From NCBI RefSeq assembly GCF_034929435.1, contig NZ_JAYFUM010000017.1, forward strand, positions 1-64,000: 64,000 bases of DNA, written 5' to 3'. The notes below the pieces were generated by a model. The model ran no database searches and was not told the origin of the DNA. It worked only from the letters and a program-made list of their open reading frames with translations. Positions within the stretch are counted from its first letter, which is position 1; the number at the start of each line of letters is the position of its first letter. The position numbers were made by a program, and so were the translations under genes. This document shows positions 24,856 through 32,677 of the stretch, piece by piece. The stretch is from Arcicella rigui. Lineage in GTDB: Bacteria; Bacteroidota; Bacteroidia; Cytophagales; Spirosomataceae.

Positions 24856-25725
24856 TTAAAGTAATGGAATGACATCTACGGAAACAGAAAGCGTATGACG
24901 ACCAGAGCTAAAAATAATGCCTTTTAATGGCGGAACGTCGCTGTAATCACGTCCATAAGCTGTAATAATGTGTCTTTCTTGTGGTACTAAATCGTTGGTT
25001 GGGTCGAATTCGCACCAGCCAATATCAGGAATGAAAACCGAAATCCAAGCATGAGAAGCATCCGAACCTTGTAATTTTTTTTTGCCCGGAGGCGGAAGTG
25101 TTTCTAAATAACCACTAACATAACGAGCAGGAAAACCTAAACTTCTCAGACAAGCAATGGCTAAATGTGAGAAATCTTGACAAACGCCTTTTCGCTCTTT
25201 CAAGACTGTTTTGATGGGTGTATTGATACTGGTGAAATTAGAAACAAAGTTGAATTCTGTAAATATTTTATGACAAAGAGCCTTTACACATTCATACAAA
25301 GATTGATTTTCTGGAAAACAGTCTTTGGCAAAATCTTCTATTTCAGCGTCCCAATTAATAAATGGACTTGGTAATAAATATTGTAAAAGTTCAACTTTTA
25401 ATAAATGCGTTCTTTTTATTTTTTCTTTCGCTTGTCGGCAAGAAAGAGAGTAATCGGCTCTAATATTTTTTGAAAAGGTTTCTACGATACTTTCAGCCTG
25501 AACAATTAATTCTTGATGAGCAGATTGAATCGAAAAATAATGAACAGTATTGCCAAAAAAATCTTTTCTTTCTACGATTTCAGAAGGTTTTGGGCTGATT
25601 TTCAAAGAAAACTCATGGCAAGTCTGATTGGTTAATGTTTGAGGTTTCAAACAAACCAAGCTATGGTAACTATTGACTGGCTCGAAGTACTTATATTTTG
25701 TCTGGTGTGTAAGTTTATATTTCAT
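24856..25725 (-). CDS. Transglutaminase-like cysteine peptidase family protein
   Basis: From the ATG at 25725 the 289-residue product begins with the bacterial transglutaminase N-terminal domain (MKYKLTHQTKYKYFEPV) and carries the catalytic triad in KGVCQDFSHLAI (Cys), DASHAWISVF (His) and EFDPTND (Asp). An upstream GTG at 25734 is less likely. It overlaps the ATP-grasp gene by 11 bases. In this conserved neighbourhood, transglutaminase-like proteins accompany circularly permuted ATP-grasp/alpha-E proteins and are predicted to act as peptidases or amide-transfer enzymes on a peptide the ATP-grasp modifies. Natural substrates are unknown. Confidence 0.92.
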   Translation of the reverse strand: MKYKLTHQTKYKYFEPVNSYHSLVCLKPQTLTNQTCHEFSLKISPKPSEIVERKDFFGNTVHYFSIQSAHQELIVQAESIVETFSKNIRADYSLSCRQAKEKIKRTHLLKVELLQYLLPSPFINWDAEIEDFAKDCFPENQSLYECVKALCHKIFTEFNFVSNFTSINTPIKTVLKERKGVCQDFSHLAIACLRSLGFPARYVSGYLETLPPPGKKKLQGSDASHAWISVFIPDIGWCEFDPTNDLVPQERHIITAYGRDYSDVPPLKGIIFSSGRHTLSVSVDVIPLL

Positions 25726-28291
25726 TGGTTTCACTATTTGCTGGGCTTTCCATTAACGAATGCTGCATAACCGTATGAGTAAAATACAAATCTGTTAGGC
25801 TCACCGTTACGGATGAAATAAGCTCAAAAACTTTGGCTAATAAACTATCTAAGTTTTCACGGTACAAAGAATCTGCTTGAAAACTACACAAGGTTGAAAT
25901 ATCGGTCAATTTAATTTTCGTGGAAGCTTCCAAAACAGCTTTCTCGGCTTTTGTAAGTCTGTCCGACTGCGATGTTTTTGGAAGTTTCGCAAGGCACTCG
26001 GCTAAAGCATCCAATTGGTAGCTTAAAGAGTACGGCAAATCGGCTTCTTGTAAAACCATATCAAGCATGGCTTCCAAGCTCAAATGCGATTTATACAACA
26101 GTCGATAATGTACTAACAAATGATGATTGATAAGGGTTGCTTCAATCAAGTCATTTTCTACGTTATGGTCATTTTTAAAACTAAAAGTAGAACGAATAAT
26201 GCTGATTCGTGAAAGAATACGCTCAATCAGTTTGCCTGCTTCTAAAAGATAAAATCCTTTGTCACGTGGCATCGACTCTGAAATGATACCATAAAAAGTA
26301 AATAGCCTTGTGTGCAATTTGTCTAATACTTTCTGGATTTCATTAGGGTTATTTTGTTCAGCGTTCAAAGATTTTATTTTTTTCAAACTGTTTTCAATCA
26401 AATTAATGATTCGCCAAGTATCATGACTCCACTTATCACTTACCGCAATGACTCCTCTAAGAAAACATTCTACACTTCCAGCCACTGTGCCACCTCTTCT
26501 TGAATTAGACACTAAATCGTGAATTTCTTTATAAGGGTTTTTACGAATCGCCGTGTTTTCTTCATCGGTAAAACCGGGATAAGTAAGCGTTAAATGTGTA
26601 ACAGATTTTAATAAAACATCAATATGTTCTGATTTTACTGAGCCGCCAAAATTGACATTTTCTTGTAAAGCGTTAATCGTGATTTTCAAGAATTTTGTAG
26701 CAGCCATTGTTCGTTCACAGTAACGACCCACCCAAAATAAATTCTCAGCACTTCTACTTGGCAAGGAAGTATGATGCTGCATTGAAGATGCCGTAGGCGG
26801 TACTACAATTTTCTGTGTAAGTTGTGGAACAGTATCAGAGACAATCCAAGTATCTTTTGAAACCCCTCCGTACTGGTTTGAAATCACGAAACGGTCTCTT
26901 TCTGGCGAGCTACGAGTAAGTCCGCCATCCATTACTTGATAATTTTTGCCATCTGAAACCAAGTAAGCACGCATGGCAGCAAAACGAGGTTCAATCTTTC
27001 CGTTTACCAACGATGGCGTAGTAGAAAGACTTACTTCTTCTTGAGCTACATACTCAGCAGGGTTTTCAATAATCGCTTTTCGGAGTGATTCTAATTCCTC
27101 TTTTTCTAATAATCGTCCATACAACGAACGTATTTTTTGTTTACGATTCGTATTTTTGATAATCAGTTTATGGAGATTGTTTAATACAAAATTTAATTCT
27201 TTGGGTTGTCCGCACCACCAAGTAGCTACGGCAGGGAGTATCAACGTTTCGCCCAAGAAGAACCTACAAGCAGCATTCATAAAGGGAAGAAGCCCATTAT
27301 TCTCAAGTACACTTGAGCCGGGAGGATTTATCACCGAAACATTTCCCAAACGAATGGCATGAAGTAAACCCGGAATACCCAGTCGTGAATCTTGACGAAG
27401 TTCGAGTGGGTCGCACCAGTCGTCGTCAATCCTTCTCACAATCACATCCACTTTCTCTAAGCCATCAATAGATTTTAGCCAAACGTAGCCATCACGCACC
27501 AGCAAATCATCGCCTTGTACCAAAGTATAACCCAAGTAAGCCGCCAAGTAAGCGTGTTCAAAATAAGTTTCGTTGTTTGAACCCGGAGTTAAGTAAACAA
27601 TATTAGGATTTTCTTTGGCTTTCACCGCCAAAGAAGCAACCGTATGTTGAAAACTATTGAAGAAAGGAGAGAGGCGACTTACAAACATTCCATTAGTAAG
27701 TTCTGGTAGAATCTTACTCATCACACTTCTGTTTTCGAGTGCATAGCCCGAGCCAGAAGGAGCTTGGGTTCTATTATCCACAATCCACATTCTACCATCA
27801 GGGCCACGAGCAAGGTCGGCAGCATATAAAATCAATTGATTTTCAGAGGGTACTTTTATATCATTACAGACTCTAAAAAAGCCAGTATTTCCATAAACCA
27901 ATTCAGCAGGAAGAATATTTTCTTTGATTAAACGTTGTGGCCCATAAATATCCCGCAACATCAAATCAAGCACCAAAGCTCTTTGTTTTAGTCCACGAGC
28001 AATGTTATTCCATTCTTTTTGTTCAATTAAAAAAGGGATAGGGTCTAATTGCCAAGGGCGATTCAAACTTCCAGAGTTTTCATAAACATTATAAGTAACC
28101 CCATTTTCACGGAGTTTATTAATAAGTTCGAAATTCCGAGCTTGTAGCTCTTTCATTCCCAACTTCTCTAAAGTAGCGAAAAGCGTTCGCCAATGAGGTT
28201 TCACCTGACCATCAGCTCCCAGAATTTCATCATAAGAATTAATTTCTTGTTGATAGGCTTGAAGTAAATTAGGGGATATATCTGTAATCAT
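25715..28291 (-). CDS. Circularly permuted ATP-grasp / alpha-E domain fusion
   Basis: The 858-residue fusion has a circularly permuted ATP-grasp domain (about 1-470) with GNTGFFRVCND, LYAADLARGPDGRMW, DNRTQAPSGSGYALENR, VRRIDDDWCDPLELRQD and NPPGSSVLEN. The alpha-helical alpha-E domain follows from about residue 525, starting LPSRSAENLFWVGRYCERT. In many bacteria these are separate genes. Comparative genomics has predicted that they form amide bonds on peptides or small molecules with partner transglutaminase and DUF2126 proteins. Here it is cotranscribed with the transglutaminase by overlap. It is separated from the DUF2126 gene by the plus-strand island. Confidence 0.93.
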   Translation of the reverse strand: MITDISPNLLQAYQQEINSYDEILGADGQVKPHWRTLFATLEKLGMKELQARNFELINKLRENGVTYNVYENSGSLNRPWQLDPIPFLIEQKEWNNIARGLKQRALVLDLMLRDIYGPQRLIKENILPAELVYGNTGFFRVCNDIKVPSENQLILYAADLARGPDGRMWIVDNRTQAPSGSGYALENRSVMSKILPELTNGMFVSRLSPFFNSFQHTVASLAVKAKENPNIVYLTPGSNNETYFEHAYLAAYLGYTLVQGDDLLVRDGYVWLKSIDGLEKVDVIVRRIDDDWCDPLELRQDSRLGIPGLLHAIRLGNVSVINPPGSSVLENNGLLPFMNAACRFFLGETLILPAVATWWCGQPKELNFVLNNLHKLIIKNTNRKQKIRSLYGRLLEKEELESLRKAIIENPAEYVAQEEVSLSTTPSLVNGKIEPRFAAMRAYLVSDGKNYQVMDGGLTRSSPERDRFVISNQYGGVSKDTWIVSDTVPQLTQKIVVPPTASSMQHHTSLPSRSAENLFWVGRYCERTMAATKFLKITINALQENVNFGGSVKSEHIDVLLKSVTHLTLTYPGFTDEENTAIRKNPYKEIHDLVSNSRRGGTVAGSVECFLRGVIAVSDKWSHDTWRIINLIENSLKKIKSLNAEQNNPNEIQKVLDKLHTRLFTFYGIISESMPRDKGFYLLEAGKLIERILSRISIIRSTFSFKNDHNVENDLIEATLINHHLLVHYRLLYKSHLSLEAMLDMVLQEADLPYSLSYQLDALAECLAKLPKTSQSDRLTKAEKAVLEASTKIKLTDISTLCSFQADSLYRENLDSLLAKVFELISSVTVSLTDLYFTHTVMQHSLMESPANSETNEI

Positions 28292-28580
28292 TGCTCACTG
28301 GTTATAAATGAAGTGCTTAAAATTTACTAAAATTAAGATTTTTGTAGGAAAAATTTGTACGGTTGTTGACAAATTTCGGTTTTGAGCCTTTAGATTTGCT
28401 CTTAGGTGAATTTTTGGGGGAATGTAGAAATATGCAGGTACTTATTCTTAAATTCTAAATTTATTCAGCATAAATACTTTTATCATATTAGTCTGACAAG
28501 ATGTAATATTCGTGAAAAGGGAGTTTCTCAATCCTTACTAAGGATGTTTGAGTTAGAATCTTTCAACTTAGAATAAAGTG
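28292..28580. other. Divergent intergenic region at the left edge of the defence-like island
   Basis: 289 bases between the divergent ATP-grasp gene and the island. A small imperfect hairpin, CTCAatCCTTactaAGGatgttTGAG (28527-28552), is the only structure seen. No direct repeat, integrase or tRNA remnant that would mark an insertion junction is visible. Confidence 0.4.
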
Positions 28581-28588
28581 TATATTTG
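28581..28588 (+). promoter_or_regulatory. -7 promoter element of the three-gene island
   Basis: TATATTTG matches TAnnTTTG exactly, 23 bases before the ATG of the ATPase gene. The -33 position (about 28559) reads TCT rather than TTG, so it may be weak or need an activator. Confidence 0.55.
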
Positions 28589-28611
28589 TATGATTATAAA
28601 ATTAGAGCACA

Positions 28612-29817
28612 ATGGTAAATAAAATAACGTTTACAAATTATAAAATCTTCAATAGTAAGCAAAGTATTGAGCTTGCCCCAATGACTATTTTAATAGGCAA
28701 GAATAGTTCTGGTAAAAGTGCCTTAGCCAAACTTCCTACTTTGATTTCAGGAAGTTTATCTGGTAGAACTGATGATTGTTTTACTTGTGAAAATGAAGGG
28801 GTTGTGTTGGGGAATAATTATTCAGATTTAAACTATGAAAAAGATACTACAGGAGAGTTTGTTTTTAAGTTGGAACTGAAAAATAGAACGTTTTTATACA
28901 TCACTGTTAAATTAGAATATGGGGGTAGTAAGCTAACTATTTATTCATGGAATTATAATGATGAATTTAAATTACAATATCATTTTAAAGAAAAGCTTTA
29001 CTCCATTAATAATAGTATAAAGCTGTATGATTGTAGGTTTAAAGGTTTTTTACTGGAAAAGATTGTTGACTTTGAAGGAGAAATAGAAATACCGAATTTA
29101 ATAAACTTCAGTTTTGAATTTGATTATGTATGTTCATACAGGGTAGAACCGAAAGATATTAAGGAAGACCAACCTAAAGAAAAGAATATTAGAAAAATTG
29201 GAATAGATGGAAAACACGCATATGAAATATTAATCAATGATGCTATTTATTCGGATGGTCAATTACTAAACAAGGTAAGCAATTGGTATAAAAAAGTATT
29301 TGAAAGCTGGGAGGTTAATATAGACAGAGATACACTTCGTAATAAATTTTACTTTGAACTAAAAAGAGATTATCCAAGACCATTCAAGACATCTTTAGAA
29401 AATGTTGGACAAGGGATGAGCCAAATTTTACCTTTGATAACCAAGTCATTTATAGAGGAAGAAAAACCTTCCTTGACAATTATAGAAGAACCAGAATTAC
29501 ATTTACATCCATCTGCTCATGGTAATTTAGCAGAACGATTTGCTGAATCTTTAATTGATGTCAATAAAAGATATTTGATTGAAACACATTCTGAAAACTT
29601 TATTCTAAGACTAAGACGGTTAATTGCAGAAAGTAAATACCCCTATTTTACAGAGCAAAATTTAAAGATTTATTATGTCTATTACGATGAAGATTTGAAT
29701 GAGAGTTTTTTGAGGGAAGTCGTAGTTGAAGGAAATGGAAATGTTAAAAATTGGCCTAAAGGAGTATTTAGTGAATCAATGGATGAATTGTTAGCAATGA
29801 AAAACGCTCAAAAATAG
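28612..29817 (+). CDS. AAA ATPase of the OLD/AriA-like group with DUF3696-like C-terminus
   Basis: The 401-residue SMC/ABC-like ATPase has Walker A GKNSSGKSA (residues 29-37), an ABC signature-like NVGQGMSQILPL (about 265-276), Walker B with catalytic Glu in LTIIEEPELHLHP (288-300) and the switch His in LIETHSENF (about 322). The last 50 residues (EVVVEGNGNVKNWPKGVF) look like DUF3696. This domain set is typical of ATPases in anti-phage systems (OLD-like, PARIS AriA, Gabija-like), where the ATPase senses a phage cue and controls a nuclease partner. The next gene starts 8 bases downstream. The gene looks AT-richer than its flanks. Confidence 0.85.
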   Translation: MVNKITFTNYKIFNSKQSIELAPMTILIGKNSSGKSALAKLPTLISGSLSGRTDDCFTCENEGVVLGNNYSDLNYEKDTTGEFVFKLELKNRTFLYITVKLEYGGSKLTIYSWNYNDEFKLQYHFKEKLYSINNSIKLYDCRFKGFLLEKIVDFEGEIEIPNLINFSFEFDYVCSYRVEPKDIKEDQPKEKNIRKIGIDGKHAYEILINDAIYSDGQLLNKVSNWYKKVFESWEVNIDRDTLRNKFYFELKRDYPRPFKTSLENVGQGMSQILPLITKSFIEEEKPSLTIIEEPELHLHPSAHGNLAERFAESLIDVNKRYLIETHSENFILRLRRLIAESKYPYFTEQNLKIYYVYYDEDLNESFLREVVVEGNGNVKNWPKGVFSESMDELLAMKNAQK

Positions 29818-29825
29818 ATGCCTCT

Positions 29826-30890
29826 ATGCGAATAGAAATAAAAGACGATATATTTAACTCAAATGACTTTACTAATTTAGTCCATCTTATTAGAATAGTC
29901 TTCCAATGCCCTCAGGGTTCAGCCAATACTAAAGCGAAAGTATTTATTGATTTAGATAAATGCGTGAATTCCATTCTATATGAAAGGCTAGACTCGATAG
30001 ACAAAGAACTATTAGAAGTTTCAACAAAAGATTATTTTTATGAAGACTCTCCCTCTATTAATTATACAGTTTCAAACGATAAGAAACATGAATCTTATGC
30101 TTTAGAAGAAGCAATAGCATTATTAAATGAACCATTCTGGATACTACTTGAAAACTCAAAAAATGACCAAGAGTTTATCAAATCAATCATTTTCCATTTT
30201 GAGGAGGATTGTGAATATCTTAAAGAATGTTTGAAAAACAGATGGATACAGTTTGATAACGCTGGTGGCTGTGGTAATGTAAAGAATTTACTAACTCAAA
30301 GAATTAATTCATTTGAGTATATATCCAACACTCTTAATACAGACCCTAGAAAATATTATCGTGGAATAGTCATTTTGGATAGTGATAAGGAGTTTTCAAC
30401 GCAAAGCATGAAACCAGATTACGACAAACTGGTTCAGTATTTTGATAAAAATAATATACCTTTTCATATTCTTGAAAAAAGAGCGATGGAAAATTATATG
30501 CCAGACGAGGTTATATTTAGTGTTCAACAAGAAAAGTCTAATTCAAAAAATCCTGACGACAAAGAGTTTGTAATGTGGGCAAATGTCTATCGTTATCTAT
30601 CTGATGAGCAAAAAGACTTTCTAAAATACGATGGTTTGGAGGCATTTAATAAATTGAATCCAGATGCTCAAGATTTATATCGAAATCAATTACCATCCAA
30701 CTTTAATTTATTGGTATCAGGTATTAGATATAGAGACCATAATGCTAAAGAGGACGAAGAAAAACGATTTAAGAACGCTTTTCCAAAACTGTTCACAAAA
30801 TCACCATTGGTTAATAAGGTATCTCTTAAAGCGAGAAGTGGAACGGATGAACTGGAACGTATATTTAATAAAATCAATCAATTACTATGA
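29826..30890 (+). CDS. Divergent protein with TOPRIM-like landmarks, partner of the ATPase
   Basis: The 354-residue product matches no family I can name with certainty. It has landmarks in TOPRIM order: an acidic residue after a beta strand (FWILLENSKND, Glu109), a Gly cluster (NAGGCGN, 147-150), a strand with a DxD pair (IVILDSDKE, Asp185 and Asp187), and HILEKRAMENYMP (214-226), which resembles the segment after the acidic motif in OLD-type and DUF4435 proteins. If correct, it would be the nuclease effector, like AriB in PARIS. It sits 8 bases after the ATPase gene and overlaps the next by 4 bases (ATGA). Function is inference from motifs and context. Confidence 0.6.
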   Translation: MRIEIKDDIFNSNDFTNLVHLIRIVFQCPQGSANTKAKVFIDLDKCVNSILYERLDSIDKELLEVSTKDYFYEDSPSINYTVSNDKKHESYALEEAIALLNEPFWILLENSKNDQEFIKSIIFHFEEDCEYLKECLKNRWIQFDNAGGCGNVKNLLTQRINSFEYISNTLNTDPRKYYRGIVILDSDKEFSTQSMKPDYDKLVQYFDKNNIPFHILEKRAMENYMPDEVIFSVQQEKSNSKNPDDKEFVMWANVYRYLSDEQKDFLKYDGLEAFNKLNPDAQDLYRNQLPSNFNLLVSGIRYRDHNAKEDEEKRFKNAFPKLFTKSPLVNKVSLKARSGTDELERIFNKINQLL

Positions 30891-32560
30891 GTTCATTAAT
30901 CAGTTTAAAACCATCAAATAACAACTTTGATACTTATTTGGATGATATTAATTCGGGGTTATTGCTAATTCCAGAGTTTCAACGTGATTTTGTTTGGGAG
31001 CTTGAAAATGTACTCAACTTATTATATAGCATCAAAAAAAATTATCCCATAGGTTCATTTTTATTTTGGACACCAGAAACAGAATTTAGAATAGCAAAAC
31101 AGGTAGGGCCTTACTTTATTAAAGAATCTGTTTTTGATGCTTTTGAAAAAAGGCAACGAAAATATATTCTTGATGGTTATCAGAGAATGTCTGCTCTGTT
31201 TGGCGTCCTTTCTAATCCAGAAAAAATTAAGAATTTTGAGTTTAATGAGAAAGCATTTAACTCTACTTTTAATATTTACTACAACCTTGAAAATGAAGTA
31301 TTTGAGGTATTTGGTCGTAATCTTGAACTGTGTTCTGTACCAGCATATACCTTATTGGATTATGAATCTTTTTTAACTTACTCAGAAAAAATACAGCGGG
31401 AATACACTCCTGAAATATCTAAAAAATATACTGATAGATTAAAAAAAATAGTTACTACTTTTAGTAGATACCAAATGCCAGTAATTGAGATAGCTGGCGG
31501 AACTTTAGATGAAGCGATAGATATATTTACATTACTAAATAAAGAGGGAAAGCCAATAACGCCCGATTGGATATTGTCGGCTAAAACTTATACCGATAAT
31601 TTTAGATTAGGACACAAAATTGATATAACACTTGATAAAATAGAGAAATATAACTTTGTTGATAAAAAACCAAGAGAAGTAGCGGTAAGAGATTTGGTTT
31701 TTAGAAGTATTCAAAGCTCGTTTGGCGATTTATATTTAGACAATAAAAAAACAGATATTATCTCCCTTTCTAAAAACCCAAACTTTCAAAGTCAAATAGA
31801 AATTACCGTAAAAAGTATAGAGCTTGTGGCTAAATTTTTATTTGAGGAACTATTAATTGTCGATAATAAACTGTTACCAGCTAATATCCAGTTTATTTTT
31901 TTGGTAGAGTTTTTTAACCACATTCCTGAACCAAATAATGAACAAATAAAAAAGCTAAAACAATGGTTTTGGATTACAACTTACTCGAATTACTTTACCA
32001 TTTTTAGCCCAAGTAAAAGAAAGACAGCATTTCAGCATTTTCAAAAATTTATAAAAAATGTCGAACTAAACCCAGTCTATAGCGATAGAACTGAGCAACC
32101 ATTCGTTGTGCCAGCATTGTCTGATAAAGTGAATTTAGGTTCAGTGCGTTCAAAAGCTCATATTTTGTTTATGTTGAATTACTCGAATAATTTTCAACCT
32201 GTAAATACAGAGCATATTGAAGACTACAAGGTTTTAAAACTCTTTGCAGAAACTAAATTTTCATCTGATTTAGGAGAAAGTGCAAATATGGTTGTATGCC
32301 TAAATAAAACTACTGACAATGTATTTATTCAGTCGGGGAAAAAAACCAACGACTTATCCTTTATGCTTGCTCTGGAAAATAAAGGAAGATATTCAGAGTA
32401 TTTTATTACAGATGAAATGAGAGATGAATATTCAAAAAGTAACATTGAAAGGGTGCTTGAATTAAGAAAGAAATTAATTATCAATAAGGAACATACTTTT
32501 GCAGAGAAATTAGGGTTAGACTATCTTGGGTACACTCAATTATCTGAAGTATCTTATTAG
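30887..32560 (+). CDS. DUF262 (GmrS/ParB-like) domain protein
   Basis: The 557-residue product opens with the DUF262 pattern: LIPEFQRDFVWE (27-38), NYPIGSFLFW (52-61) and YILDGYQRMSALFG (93-106). DUF262 is the nucleotide-binding/hydrolysing, ParB-related half of type IV GmrSD restriction enzymes. The central motif is usually DGQQR; here it reads DGYQR, so the second motif position is changed. No DUF1524/HNH endonuclease signature is seen in the remaining 400 residues, which are otherwise unassigned. It overlaps the TOPRIM-like gene by four bases, implying translational coupling and joint action. Confidence 0.82.
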   Translation: MSSLISLKPSNNNFDTYLDDINSGLLLIPEFQRDFVWELENVLNLLYSIKKNYPIGSFLFWTPETEFRIAKQVGPYFIKESVFDAFEKRQRKYILDGYQRMSALFGVLSNPEKIKNFEFNEKAFNSTFNIYYNLENEVFEVFGRNLELCSVPAYTLLDYESFLTYSEKIQREYTPEISKKYTDRLKKIVTTFSRYQMPVIEIAGGTLDEAIDIFTLLNKEGKPITPDWILSAKTYTDNFRLGHKIDITLDKIEKYNFVDKKPREVAVRDLVFRSIQSSFGDLYLDNKKTDIISLSKNPNFQSQIEITVKSIELVAKFLFEELLIVDNKLLPANIQFIFLVEFFNHIPEPNNEQIKKLKQWFWITTYSNYFTIFSPSKRKTAFQHFQKFIKNVELNPVYSDRTEQPFVVPALSDKVNLGSVRSKAHILFMLNYSNNFQPVNTEHIEDYKVLKLFAETKFSSDLGESANMVVCLNKTTDNVFIQSGKKTNDLSFMLALENKGRYSEYFITDEMRDEYSKSNIERVLELRKKLIINKEHTFAEKLGLDYLGYTQLSEVSY

Positions 32561-32607
32561 AGAATAATAAAAGTATTCGATTTGAAAATACAAATACCCC
32601 TAAAACC

Positions 32608-32654
32608 AAATTAGGGAAAATCACCTGATTCGACCAGACAATTTTCCCTAATTT
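32608..32654. terminator. Bidirectional terminator at the right edge of the island
   Basis: AAATTAGGGAAAAT (32608-32621) and ATTTTCCCTAATTT (32641-32654) form a perfect 14-pair stem with a 19-base loop. It separates the convergent DUF262 and DUF2126 genes. Confidence 0.8.
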
Positions 32655-32677
32655 ATCATTTATAACTCTTGCTTAAT

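Noticed and set aside
28292..32677. Transposon or integrase-mediated island with visible boundaries
   Set aside because: No transposase, integrase, tRNA or terminal direct repeat could be found at the island edges; insertion is inferred only from the interrupted cluster.
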